A DNA stretch of 64,000 nt from positions 11,965,453-12,029,452 of the forward strand of contig NC_066290.1 in NCBI RefSeq assembly GCF_905404315.1, written 5' to 3'. The notes beneath the pieces are model-generated. The model was given only the letters and a program-made list of their open reading frames with translations. It was not told where the DNA came from and did not search any database. Every line of letters starts with the position of its first letter. Position 1 is the stretch's first letter. The translations under genes were made by a program, and so were the position numbers. Positions 33,448-45,600 of the stretch are shown one piece after another. The stretch is from Leptidea sinapis (taxonomy: Eukaryota > Arthropoda > Insecta > Lepidoptera > Pieridae).

Positions 33448-34369
33448 TACGTTACGTTGATACTTTTCTCTGAAAATGGTAAAAACTTAGAGGTTATGCT
33501 TCAGCAGTTAGCAGAAGAAAGCATGAGAGTTGGACTCTCTATCAACACCAAAAAAACGAAAATAATGACCAATTCTGACAAAATTATAATAACAGTAAAT
33601 AATGAACCCATAGAATATGTAGAAGAGTATATTTATCTCGGACAAGTGATAGCTACTAAGGAGTCAACAGAAAAAGAAATCAACAGAAGGGTCACAAACA
33701 CTTGGAAGAAGTATTGGTCATTAAAAGAAGTGATGAAGAACATGGAAATCTCTATAAAAGACAAGAGAAAAGTATTCAACTCTTGCATACTGCCTTGCCT
33801 TACCTATGGTTGTCAGACCTGGGCCCTTACCCAAAAACAACTAAGTAAGTTAAAAGTTTGCCAAAACTCAATAGAACGAAGTGTAGTCGGGGTAAAGCGC
33901 CAAGACAAAGTGCGATTGGATCATATCAAAGGAAAAACTAAGTTCAAAAGCATAGAGAAAACAATACGCACTTTGAAATGGAGATGGGTAGGCCACTTTA
34001 TGAGGGATGAAACATCAAAATGGACTAGATCAATAACTGAATGGTACCCCAGAGGAGATAAGAGGAATAGAGGAAGACAGTTCATACGATGGGAGAATGA
34101 ACTGAAACAGATAGGAGGACCACTATGGAATAGAATAACAAGGAACCGGAAAGAATGGAAGACCTTGGAGGAGGCCTTTGTCGAAGGACAAACAGTTAAC
34201 AGAAAGAGGACACAGACTGTTTAAAAGTTACTGCTAATAATTAGGTTAATAATATAGTTATGTAAGATAAATTAATTAATTAAAATGTTTTATGGTATGT
34301 CTATTAGCTAGTAAGTAAATTTTTGTTTTGTTAACTGTAATAAAGGCTTTATTATTATTATTATTATTA
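33448..34369 (+). mobile_element. RTE-type LINE, 5'-truncated, ORF2 end intact
   Basis: Open frame of about 250 codons to a stop at 34224: GLSINTKKTKIMTNS, EYVEEYIYLGQVI, LPCLTYGCQTWAL, TLKWRWVGHFMRDE, EWYPRGDKRNRGR. This is the 'thumb' and C-terminal part of an RTE ORF2 with no catalytic RT box (lost by 5' truncation). 3' end AATAAAGGCTTT(ATT)n. Target duplication TTACTATACGTCT at 33435-33447 and 34370-34382. The open frame suggests a young insertion; it is clearly a sister of 26609-28561. Confidence 0.9.
34344..34369 (+). repeat. (ATT)n microsatellite tail
   Basis: Perfect ATT repeats forming the 3' tail of the RTE insertion. Confidence 0.9.
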
Positions 34370-34382
34370 TTACTATACGTCT

Positions 34383-35985
34383 GTGATACCGTGTAAATAG
34401 CACTAGTTAGTAATTGTTCACGTTCTTGTAAGCCGTTCATATCCACTGGTACATTCTGTGCACAAAATACAATTTTGTTTTAATGGCCTTTAAAAAAGTG
34501 ACTCTAACGGCAATGATTTTGCGTACACAAAATACAATATTGCTAATCATTTTTCACTAGGCCTTTAAAAAAAGAGTGACTCTATGGTTTTCAATTCTGA
34601 CTGTGTGCTTGTCGCGTCAATTCATCTGTCTCATTATGACAAGCGAGAGAGAAAGGGATGGATACTTGTCAATAATTGTACCATATTTCGTGAAATAATA
34701 TTCGTTTAACTATAGTATATTTCATTACGAGAGCGGAAAGCCTATTCCGCACATGTACTGAACAACTATGTTTAATACAGTTGCGAAAAAATGAAGCAAT
34801 TTAATAGAATAATAATTCATCATTTAGTTCTTATAAAAGTTATAAAAAATGAAACTTAACCTAACTCATTGAATAAAATCATTAAATCTGATATTGAATC
34901 CAATTAGTAGCTTCTTTTAGAAATATTTGCATGAATCATAAAAACTTCTAAGATTTTTTTTGGTTCTTCAAAACTTCTTGGTTGTTTTTTTTACACATTA
35001 TTTTGACAGTTGGGAAAGAGAACGCACGAGTTCGGAAAAGGTAAAGAAAAAGCTCGAGTATGTAATAGCCCACATCCCCAACGCTATACATACCAGCAAT
35101 ATGCCACTTTTTGAGCAACTGTATTAAAAAATATATTAACAGTTACGAAAGAGAACGCACGAGTTCGGAAAAGATAAAGAAAAAGCTCGAGTATGTAATA
35201 ATATTTATTGTAACAGGTATTAAAATGTCACCGGTTGTAACTGTGACAAGATATCAAAAATAACAGTGACAAGTATTAGGAGTACCTATTTTGTAACAAC
35301 TAGTATTTTAGTAATGACCAAAGAGTATAATAATATATAGGGAAATGGGTAATGACCGATTTTTGAGTAACAACTGTTACTGACAAGTACTGACAACTGT
35401 TACTGATATTAACTAGCATTGTAGTAACAACAGATATTAGAGTAATAGTTGTTACTGGACAAAATTCTCACGGCTTATGTAGTTTGTAGGTCTGTTATAT
35501 TATTTTGATTCGATAATATAAGAAAAATGCTGTTAACTTATATGGACTACTAAGAGTATGTTCTGATATGCACTGCACAGTTCTATCATTAGAAAAAAAA
35601 TCGTTCCGTTATGGCCTGCCAGTATACTGCCGCAGTACCCCAGGGTACTGCAGTTTCCCTAGGGAAATATATGATGCCGCCATATTCTACTGTGAGCACT
35701 GGCGTTTACGAGGTAAGATACTCGCAGTACTTTGATCACGTGATCAGTCAAAACCACTCGAGTGCGTAACGTTATTATTATATTATAAATTATTCAATTT
35801 ACAATTAATATTAATTAAAATATTTTTAATTTGACAGTAAGTACTACAACATCAGTTTTTTAATGAACTAGAAAACTTTAATGAACTCATTTGAATAAAA
35901 TAGATAAATAAATACGCCATTTATTTCTTGCTTTTACAAAGTTTTTTAAATATTGTAAGTTACTTATTAATAATAACTAAATTTG
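34383..35985. other. No gene; local short duplications
   Basis: Contains a 62-bp direct duplication (35006-35068 / 35139-35201, AACGCACGAGTTCGGAAAAG core, offset 133), a repeated GCCTTTAAAAAA(A)GTGACTCTA at ~34480 and ~34561, and at 35200-35460 many degenerate GTAACAACT / CTGTTACTGACAAG words. Confidence 0.6.
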
Positions 35986-36165
35986 TTAGCAAGAACCCCG
36001 GATTGGGTAAATCTCTCCTCCAAAGATGCCCACACGTCTCTATCCTGTGCTACGTCTATTCAGTTATGGCCAGCTGTCCCTCTGATGTCGTCTTCCCATC
36101 TGGTCAGTGGTCTCCCTCGGCTTTTTTTGCCCGCTGGGCCGCTCCAAGATATTACTATCAAAGAC
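35986..36165 (-). mobile_element. RTE-type LINE C-terminal fragment
   Basis: Minus frame: KKSRGRPLTRWEDDIRGTAG, then a stop where Trp is expected, IDVAQDRDVWASLEE. This is the RGRP..RW.DD....AG..W...A.DR..W..L.E ending of RTE-like proteins. Confidence 0.65.
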
Positions 36166-36532
36166 TCATTTGAATGCTGCGCCAAAAAATGTGGCTGACA
36201 ATATACGGGATTGCGTTCCTGTCAATTGTCTATAAAGGAACGGCTTCACAGTATACTAAATTGACGTCACATTGCATATCGGAACATACCCTAAATATTT
36301 TTATTTCTGATGTTTTCGTCAATATTAAACACATTACTTTCATGCATTTATTTAACATAGGTACCTACTATTGGTTTGATAATAAATGTAAGTACGTTAC
36401 ATATTAAAGTACATTTCAATTATTTTTATTTCTAATATTTTTCGTATTCGTATTTATTCACAGCTATTTTGTGCCTACGAGCAGCATAATACCTACGGCT
36501 CACCGCTTCATAAGAAAAACCTATATTGATAA

Positions 36533-37407
36533 CTAGCGGCCTGCTCCGGTTTCGCACGGGTATAAAATATATAAAACTATGTCATTCACTGAAAAAATTA
36601 TTAAAATCGATCCAGTAGTTTTGATTTATTCATTACTGCCCGTAGGCCGCACGCGTAAATTTAGAGTAAAACAATTCTTCTTTCCCTAAACCATGAAGAT
36701 TTACTGCTATCTGTGGAATATCTAAATCCATGCACTACATTTATACTTATTTACTTTGTACATTTTTACCTATTTATTTTATTTTTACAACAATTAATAT
36801 ATTACAGAATGTCTTTATATACAACGTTCACAGCTTTCTTGTCATTCAATACAAACATGTTTTCTCTAGAGGTGACTCTTGAAAGAGCGCGGCCGCCGCA
36901 AAAGCTACGTCCCGCAGTTTTTAAATCTGTAATATCTTCCAAAATATTCATTTAAATCATATGCTGTAAAGGGCCATATAGATTTATATTAAATCAACAA
37001 TGTATTTTAGGTATCTAATTAGATAAGGATTAATGCTATATTGTTTAAAATCGCTTCGAAAGTTATCCATTATTTGTCGTAAAAATTAAATGACTAAAAA
37101 ATGTTATTGTGCGATATCCATAAGAGACATATACCATAGCGGAGTTTTCTGTAGAGCTTTTCAATGTGTAAAATACTTAGTACATTATTTTGATAAATCT
37201 CGTAGGGTTCAGCTTGCGTTAGCAATGTAAGCGGAAAAAATATTACTATTTACGACATCACATTAGAAACCTCAAAAATAACAGTATTTCTCCACTATTT
37301 AATAATTCTATCTATTAAAAAAACCGCATCAAAATCCGATGCGTAGTTTTAAAGATTAAAGCATACATAGGGACACAGAAAGCGATTTGTTTTATACTAT
37401 GTAGTGA
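36533..37407 (-). mobile_element. Non-autonomous Helitron, ~875 bp
   Basis: Minus strand starts A|TCACTACATAGTATAAAAC and ends CCCGTGCGAAACCGGAGCAG + GCCGCTAG followed by T. The family text AAACTACGCATCGGATTTTG lies near the 5' end. No Rep/helicase coding. Confidence 0.75.
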
Positions 37408-38094
37408 TTTTATAGTACCTACCATTTTAATAATCTAAGGTATCTACAAAAAAATATTTTTTAATGATATTCTAATATTGTTTGTATAATAAGGAAAAAT
37501 TCTAATAATGTAGGTTAGTACCTACATACGAAAATATAATAATTATAATTATATCATCAAAGTTAATAAAATAATCTAGTTATGTAAATTCTGTTTTACC
37601 ACAATAAAGAGAACTTTTGAAATTCGAAGTTCTTTACCACACAAGAGAAAGTACAACGTAATACGTATAGATGGCGCTAGCCGCTAACAAGTAATACCAA
37701 ACAACGAAAAATATACGCTTCAGTAGTCAGTACAGTAGCTAGTATATATTTTATCATAGGTAGTATTAAAGTAACAGCTAGTATTTTTCACTGTTACTTT
37801 TGAGCCGCAGTCATCGTCATACCTAGTATTGCATTTTGCCTAGTACGTCACAACTCTAGTGTGCTAATTGTCTATAAGCACACTTTGCCGTTCCGCTGTC
37901 AGGCTGCGAATGATACCTTTGTCCCATGCATTTTGATTGGGGACATAGATATCTCACCACAAAACCACCTAGACGCTATATATATTCAGAAGCTTGGTTA
38001 TGATCTAGTAAGCGAGACATTATGCCTCCATTTTCTTGCAAATGAGGTATCTATAGAATAACCGTCACCTTCATTCTGTATAGCCTGACGAGCT
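37408..38094. other. No gene seen
   Basis: AT-rich; 37690-37860 has repeated CTAGTAT / GTAACAGCTAGT words like those at 35.2-35.5 kb. The open frame at 37861 has no recognisable homology. Confidence 0.4.
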
Positions 38095-39985
38095 GTATAG
38101 CCGAGTGGTTAGCGATCCTACCTACTAAGCTAGAGGTCCCGGGTTCGAATCCCGGTAGGTGCAAGCATTTATATGATGAATATGGATGTTTGTTTCCGAG
38201 TCATGGATGTTTAAATGTATTTATGTATGTTTAAGTAAGTATATTGTATTAAATATATCATTGTCCTGTAACCCATAACACAGGCTATATATGCTTAACT
38301 TGCATGCAAATTTAGTTCCGATTCATAAAAACGGAGCTAGAAGTAATGTTGAAAAATACCGCCCTATCTCAATAATGTCATCTTTGTCAAAGGTCTTTGA
38401 GAGTCTTGTACATGATAAAATTTACCCCCTACTTCACAACAGTATATTAGAACAACAGCATGGCTTTGTCAAGGGAAGATCAACCACAACAAATTTAATT
38501 TTATTCACGACCTCTCTTTTCCATAACATTGATCAAAATATTCAAACCGATACTGTTTACACAGATTTTCAAAAGGCGTTTGACAAAGTTGACCACAAAA
38601 TATTATTGGATAAAATCTCCTACAATGGCATAAAAGGCAACCTGCTTCGTTGGTTTGCATCCTATCTTACTAAACGTACCCAGAAAATCGTCTTTAGTGG
38701 TTATGAGTCTCGACCTGTTAATGTAACATCCGGTGTTCCTCAGGGATCTATTTTAGGACCTTTTTTATTCGTTCTATTTATTAACGATATTCACACATGT
38801 TTCCTAAATTCAAAATTCATACTTTATGCAGACGACCTGAAGATATATAAAACCATATCAAATCCTTCTGACACTATTCTCTTGCAACAGGACTTAAATA
38901 GACTCACCGACTATTGCAACGCAAATAAATTGTTCCTGAGCATTCCCAAGTGCCACTCTATAACGTTTTCTAAAAAAAGAAATATTATTACCTATCAATA
39001 TTCCCTTTGCAGTTCAAATCTAGCTAAAATGTGCAGTGTCCGTGATCTTGGCATACAGCTTGACTCTAAACTACATTTAGACCAGCACATCAACAATATT
39101 GTAAACAATGCATATAAGATGTTTGGATTTGTCATGCGCGTATCCCGCCAGTTTAAACAACATACAACATACATAACACTTTACAAATCACTAATACGTC
39201 CTCAACTTGAATACGCTGTACAGGTCTGGGATGCTCTGTACAGTAAATATACCGATATGATTGAGACTATACAGCGTAAATTTCTAAAATCGACTCATTA
39301 TAGATCTAAATTATCATACCCCGATCTGCTACAAAAATATAACTTACAGACCCTAAAGACCAGAAGGAAACTTCTTGGGGCTAAAACATTATATGGATTA
39401 TGTAACAACAAATATGACTGCAGTGATTTAGTACACAATCTAAACTTCCAGGTCCCAAGAGTTGTATGTCAGCGCAGTGTACGTAAGCGTCCCCTTTTTG
39501 CAGTTAGCCCAATTCGAACCAACTCCGGCAAACGCGCGCCTCTGCAACGCCTATTTAGCACATACAATGAAATCTTTTCAGATATTGACATATTAGGTAT
39601 ATCGGAACGACAATTCAAATCAGCAATTAATAGCACATTGAAACAGCATCAACTTAATTAATGTTATTTAATTAAATTTAAACTTAAATCTCATTGTTAT
39701 GAAATTAAATATTCTCATTGGAGACTTATATGTAACATCATAATAATATTGTAAGCAACATCTGTTTGTAATAACTACTTTTCTTTCTTGTTACCTAACA
39801 CTTAAATAGTAACCCGTGGACATTGTCGTTGGTTATGCACTCAGTACTATTTATGTTATTTCTTCCTCTAATGTAATCATCTAGTGTGTAATTGTTTTGT
39901 GTCCCAAATAAAATAAAAAAAAAACTTGGGGCAAGATAATTTGTGTAAAAAGTGTGTCAATATTATTATTATTATCGTGAAGATG
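38095..39985 (+). mobile_element. tRNA-headed SINE split by a LINE
   Basis: Head 38095-38302: AGCCGAGTGGTTAGCGATCC, GGTTCGAATCCCGGTAGGTG, TTATATGATGAATATGGATG, CCATAACACAGGCTATATAT. The tail 39923-39985 is CTTGGGGCAAGATAATTTG, AAAAGTGTGTCAATATTATT. Outside the LINE the two parts join into one SINE. Confidence 0.8.
38303..39922 (+). mobile_element. LINE ORF2, reverse transcriptase frame open
   Basis: Open to a stop at 39661, about 450 codons. The apparent ATG at 38291 lies in SINE flank, so the element is 5'-truncated. RT motifs: EKYRPISIMS (21-30), TDFQKAFDKVDH (91-102), VTSGVPQGSILGP (145-157), FVLFINDI, YADD (179-182), then LEYAVQVWDAL and a Cys-poor C-terminus. No endonuclease domain. Closest to CR1/jockey-group LINEs. 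Poly-A tail at the 3' end; AACTTG at 38297-38302 and 39923-39928 is the likely target duplication. All catalytic residues visible, but not autonomous as truncated. Confidence 0.88.
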
Positions 39986-40259
39986 GAGCAGTTTTATTAA
40001 TATTATGCAGTGAAGAAGAACACATCAAAATACTGACGTTCTCTTGTGTTTCGTGTTCGTAGAAAAGTATACACTAATCAAGCTAATATATATTATATAG
40101 TTCAAAAATACATTTCTTTATTCATTTATTATGACTGATCCACATAAACATAACGCATACATCGTCCATATATCTGACAAACTGAGACAACATATCAAGC
40201 GCACGAACCAGTTACCCTTGGTTACCGACATCATGTCATACCGACAACCAATCACGTAA
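39986..40259. other. No gene seen
   Basis: AT-rich spacer. Confidence 0.35.
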
Positions 40260-40553
40260 CGGCCGTTCAAAATATTCAGTCTATCTCTTACTTGAGATAA
40301 AAATCTAACTGTCGTTGACTTTTCTATCCCAATAAACTTATCGACGGTAACTCACCTTATCCGTACACGCTGTCTGTCAATGGGACGACATATAGCTTAC
40401 CAGCGATAGAAGTTTGTATCGAAATTGCAATTCACGCGTCCCAATATAAGGCGATAAGAATGACTTATCGGGTATATTGGGACAGCTTCAGATTATTGAC
40501 AGTAGAAGGTAGTAATTTATCTCTATCTGTAGAAAGTATATTGGGAATGGAAG
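40260..40553 (-). mobile_element. TTAA-type MITE, copy 2 (reversed)
   Basis: CGGCCGTTCAAAATATT ... AGTATATTGGGAATGGAAG, with TTAA at the right border (40554-40557) and GTAA at the left. The interior, for example CCCAATATAAGGCGATAAGA, matches 19669-19977 in reverse complement. Confidence 0.65.
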
Positions 40554-40557
40554 TTAA

Positions 40558-42400
40558 TCACCTTGGGCGCATGACCAATAATATCGATCTAGAATCAACA
40601 TCAAAAACACTCTATTTTATGTAGTTTATTTGTTCTAGTTTGCTGTATTGTGACTTAATTTTTTGAATTTTTGGCTTACTGAACTGTAGATAGTGAGACA
40701 AGACTGCTTCCATGTTTCATATGCGTTCACTGTGTCAAGGTAATTAAATAAATTCATCAAAAGTATTAACCCAAATGTTATACATTTATTACAAGAATTT
40801 AATTAGTTGATACAATTTTAAGATATTCAATTTAAAATTATACCTAAATAAATTCACAATCTACATAATAAGTATAATATAAATAAGAATGATTGTGATG
40901 ATTAGTATTGAATAAAAAGCAAACTGAATAAAATTATATATACAATATACAGTGTTACAATATTGTATTTACAAAAACTTTCTAGGCAAAAGGGCATAAA
41001 TACCCAATAAAAATCACAGCAGCTTATTAAAAAAAGCGCGTTATAATCTTGTAATTGGATTATGAATTCACATTTAAAAGGGAATATATTATATAAAATA
41101 CGGATTAAATATATTTCTAACAACCACCATTACCACATTTTATTTCCATTATTACATTATAATATATATATAAAAGATTTAATTCAATAATAAGACTGTA
41201 AGTACGGAATTTTAGCTAATAGAAACAGCGCCATTTGCCGTGGGAAGATTATCATGTATTGTGACGTCACCGAAATTTTTAAATGAAAACTCAACTTCGG
41301 AGTAACTAATTCCTTTAAGTACTTAAATTATATTTATGAATTATCTTCCTTATTCACTCCCAAATCCCCAATTAAATGCAATAAATCTGATAGAAAAAAA
41401 TAAATATCTCGTAATAAACAATGGAATAAATAAATTTTAATAATATGTGTACAAATATAATTGTGTAAATAGTGCGCCAAACAACAATCTTCTTGGAATA
41501 TAAGTTAAAAAATAATGCCATTAATTTAAATATCACATACAAAACAATGATCACTATTATATCATCTTTGGTACATAAGTAAACAATTAACACCATATAC
41601 ACAGAGAATGTAATAACATACAAAGTGGCCGTGCAGCAAGTAGGTTGCCTCTTCTATCCCTTCATCTTCAAAGATCAAGGACTTGACAGATTTTTTTAAA
41701 TTAATATATTTTCCAAGTCTCGAGGGTGGTAATTTAATCAGTTTTATGGAAGATCAACAAGGTGGATCTCTGTGTTTATCACATTTTCCACTCACACAGA
41801 CACATAGGGGACATATTTTATAAGAACTTCTAGTATCAGCTGTGATTCAATAAAAAATATCAAAGGTTGCCTTTGATGGGAAGAAGAACTGTTGGACGAG
41901 GGAAAGAAGTCGTTTTAAAACCGCGCAACATATCGGGTGAATTGTAGAGATCACAGCCAGCTAGTTGGAGAGGCACTGGAACTTTGGAAGAAATCATTCG
42001 CTCACGCCAGCGTGGGCCAATCCGAGTACTAGAAAGAGACAACCAATAGCTGAACAATCGCTTTATCTCTCTCACACATTCATATTTACTTAACAGCTGG
42101 ATAGGAAACATTACATCTATTGTACATAAATTAAAATGCACCTGCAAATAATTTTCTTCTATACATCTATTAGGGATATATATATTCATGCGGCGCGCTT
42201 AATAATTTAAAAAAAATCCTATTATCTATATAAATATGGCAATGTATTAATTCTACTTGATAGTAATTTGACATAATTGTCACGTCACTATATATGTCAA
42301 AATGATCAAAATAGCGCGCCAAAAGTGATATATTAAAAAATAAACTTTACCAACTATTGTTTTCACAGCTTCAAATACAACTTTTCTGATATACAATTAA
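40558..42400. other. No gene recognised downstream of Pcyt2
   Basis: AT-rich. Minus-strand open frames at 40902-41123 and 41372-41623 are low-complexity and not convincing. An open frame at 42189-41860 has ordinary composition but no recognised family. Part of this stretch may be Pcyt2 3' UTR. Confidence 0.4.
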
Positions 42401-42406
42401 TTTATT
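42401..42406 (-). terminator. Candidate poly(A) signal for Pcyt2
   Basis: AATAAA on the minus strand, 45 nt after the stop codon. The sequence is so AT-rich that further AATAAA copies occur downstream, so the real cleavage site could be farther away. Confidence 0.35.
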
Positions 42407-42451
42407 TTAATTTCACTAGTAAAGCAACCGGCATCTCATATTCAGATAGTA

Positions 42452-42646
42452 TTAATGCGATTTTATGGGTTCCTGTTGTGTTATCTTACAGTCGCCATTT
42501 TGTTTAACTGATTTCTTCGCGATCGCCTTAACGGCGGCCAGTTCTTTCTTTTCTTTCTTATTATTACGCTCTTCAAACTCCAAACGGTGTCTTATTATTC
42601 TTTGCACAATGTCTTCTGTTGTCATTGTGTTGCCGGAATCCAAAAT
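42452..42646 (-). CDS. Pcyt2: Pcyt2 exon 8, C-terminus and stop
   Basis: 195 nt including the stop. It encodes ILDSGNTMTTEDIVQRII and then a charged, Lys/Glu-rich, probably helical tail (EERNNKKEKKELAAVKA), where vertebrate PCYT2 also has a charged helix. Acceptor CTTTCAG. The last residues (PIKSH) are not conserved. Confidence 0.93.
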   Translation of the reverse strand: MLDSGNTMTTEDIVQRIIRHRLEFEERNNKKEKKELAAVKAIAKKSVKQNGDCKITQQEPIKSH

Positions 42647-45600
42647 CTGAAAGATCAAAAGACCAGCAAAATTAAATTATGATATAACGTTCCACATATA
42701 CTTAGGACTCACACAGGAGCACATATTTAAGAAATATATTAAAACTTCTTTGAAAAGTCTCACTATAGTAAAGCAGATTATATAGAGGATATAATCCACA
42801 TAAAATTGTATGAGTAAATAATATTAAGTGAGCTACGCGACTTTGAAATTATATGATTTAAAAGATGGGCTGAGAGTTGAGACTGTGCTCTATAGGTATA
42901 TTCCGTTACATCGAGGGTGATACAAATTCGAGAATATCCCATTAATGTGGATGAAGATAAGTGGACTCCCCAACTAAAATATACTCTTAACCTTACTTAA
43001 TGGACAATTTACATTTTACTGATCAAGACGATAAATGGAAAAGGCAGTGCTGCCTTAAAACGCTTAATAGCGTAGTTAAAAGACAGTGCTGTCTAAACGA
43101 TTAATGACACAATGAAAAGGCAGTACTGGTCAATTTCCATGGACAGGTTTTCCCCCGGGCTCGATTAGCATAATGTAAAATTATATACCTTAAAGCAGTT
43201 CCTCTCCTTGGGTACCAGGTAGGGGTCAGTTACATTCACACCTGGCGCAATCTGCGTCATGCCGTGACAAACCACATCCACCTTAAAGTGGTCCATTAGG
43301 TCAGCGGTCACGCTGTACGGGGCGCCAATCACTACTTCGTGCACATACTGAAATATTAAAATATTGTTATTTTTGAAGTGCCCTGGGAAAAGGGCGTGCC
43401 CGCATAAGACTGCAAAATTTTTATTCGAATACATAACCACGCATACAAAGCTGTTCGTAACCCTGTATCCAAATATACTGTAGTCTGTAGACTGTCTACC
43501 AAAGATTTATACTAGATATATATCGTACGGTAAAAATTAGAGTTGGGGTTAATCGTTAATATCGCTTAACTTGTTTAAATGCTAATACGAAAATAAATAG
43601 CATGTTACGCAAAACGCTAATTATTATAACATTGTTTAAAATCACAAGTATTAGGTACCTGACCTTAAGCAAAGTATAACTAATAACTATGAAGTTAAAT
43701 GTAGTCACCTAAAGCATTTATTAATAGCACTGTTAATGTTATTTTCTGGTTAACAGTTAATATTAATTGTTATAACTTTTAGCACCCACCACTAGTAAAA
43801 ATACTTGGTGAGTGTATGATAGATGTATGGTTATAGAATAAAGGAGCCAAATTAAACTAAATTAACTGTAACACTAGTGCTATATAATATTAATTTATCT
43901 TCTTCTTAGGTTTTCTTCTTATTAGGCATTGTCTTATTGCCTATATATGTTTCATTTGTTGGTTAATGGAATAATTATTCAATTGGTGGATCACAAAGTA
44001 TTTATTTTAGTAATTAAGTGCTTCTGAATAATTTGTTTATTCGTCAATCAGTTAAAACATATTAACTTTTTTTACATAATATGTTAGATTACTAGACGCT
44101 TGCCGCCGTCGTTCAATACCATGACACTGAAGGAAGACTGACTTTGACTGATGTGATAACTGACAACCCTTGTATATTTTAGCGACAAGATGTCGAAACA
44201 GAGTTGTACGTATTTTTAACCGACATCAAAAAGTAGGAGGTTATCAATTCGATCGGTATTTTTTTTATGCATGGACACCGATTACTCTGAAATTTATGAT
44301 CCGATTTACGTAATTTCGATGCAGAATAGATGCCATTTGGTCCCATAAAAATTTTACATAGTTTGGGCAAGTAGTTTTTCTTTTATGAACATTTTTTATG
44401 AAAAATTTGGTTTACCTCGATGATATAATTGTTTTTTGTGTACGGCTTTTTTAGGAGTTTTCATTCAGGTTTATTGTTTATTATAATTATTAACTGATAC
44501 TACAAAGCAAAAAAAAAACTACGTTTAAAAAACACGACTTCAAAACCTGAAAAGTATCAAATAACTAAAAATTTAATTTAATACACACCTTTACCCTTAA
44601 TATTAATAAAATACTATTATTTTTATGTGGTACATATTGATAGCTTTGTAATCGGTGCCAAACCAAATGTAATAGTAAGTACCTACAATCGCCACGCGTG
44701 ACTTTGAGCGGGATAGCTTCGTCTAGAACAGAACTACCCAAGCGGACAGACACGCGTGGCCAGACAACCTTAATAATTACAGTAAGTAAGCTGTTTATAA
44801 TATTAAGTTTTATTTTGTGTAGGGCTTGGCACCGACTTAAAACCTTTCAATAGGTAGCACATATAAATAATAGCATTTTATTAATATTTAAGGTAAAGGT
44901 GTATAAAATTAAATATTTAGTTATATGATACTTATCAGTTTTTGAAGTAGGTTTTTTAAACCTACTTTTTTTTCTGTTTATATATTGTTTTCAATCAATA
45001 GAGTATTTGACAATGGCTGTAATATACAAAACAAATTAGTTTGTAAGTTGGTGCATCCAATATATGAATTGTGTTAATTAAATGCGTTTTAAATATCCAA
45101 TACTTCATAAAAAGTAATAAAGAATAGACTGTCTAGATATCAATTATCCTTTAATGGATGCATCAACCTTAGGGGTTGAACTCATTGTTTGTGTAAAGAT
45201 GCTTCGTGAACACGATGGTCGTGATTACTGTCATAATTAGTAATCGCATATTATCGTATACAATGGTGTGGAACTCTTCGTATGCGATTCCGGCTCGCAC
45301 ATATCCATATTATATTCCAATATCCTATCGCTCAGACACGTTATCAGTGAATACAAAAGCTACAAACAATGCGAGTACACTAAGCTGTTGTTTACAATCA
45401 TCCGATACATTTCGATAGCGCGACTCGGTCACGTGACTTCAATTAATACACGTTATCAAATCAGGTTGTAGGTATAATCAATCAATAATCAATGAATACT
45501 TAATCATAATTGGATCAATTAACACGAGGATGCCAAAATATTTCGTATAAATTCTTCGTGGATTTTTACAAATTCCGATTACGAATTCTACATACCGCCG

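Noticed and set aside
40902..41623. Hydrophobic minus-strand open frames
   Set aside because: Very AT-rich, Ile/Tyr/Phe-dominated, no motif; chance frames in AT-rich DNA.
41860..42189. 109-codon minus-strand frame just downstream of Pcyt2
   Set aside because: Normal composition but no recognisable domain, and no splice link to Pcyt2, whose exon 8 already ends in a stop. Left unannotated.
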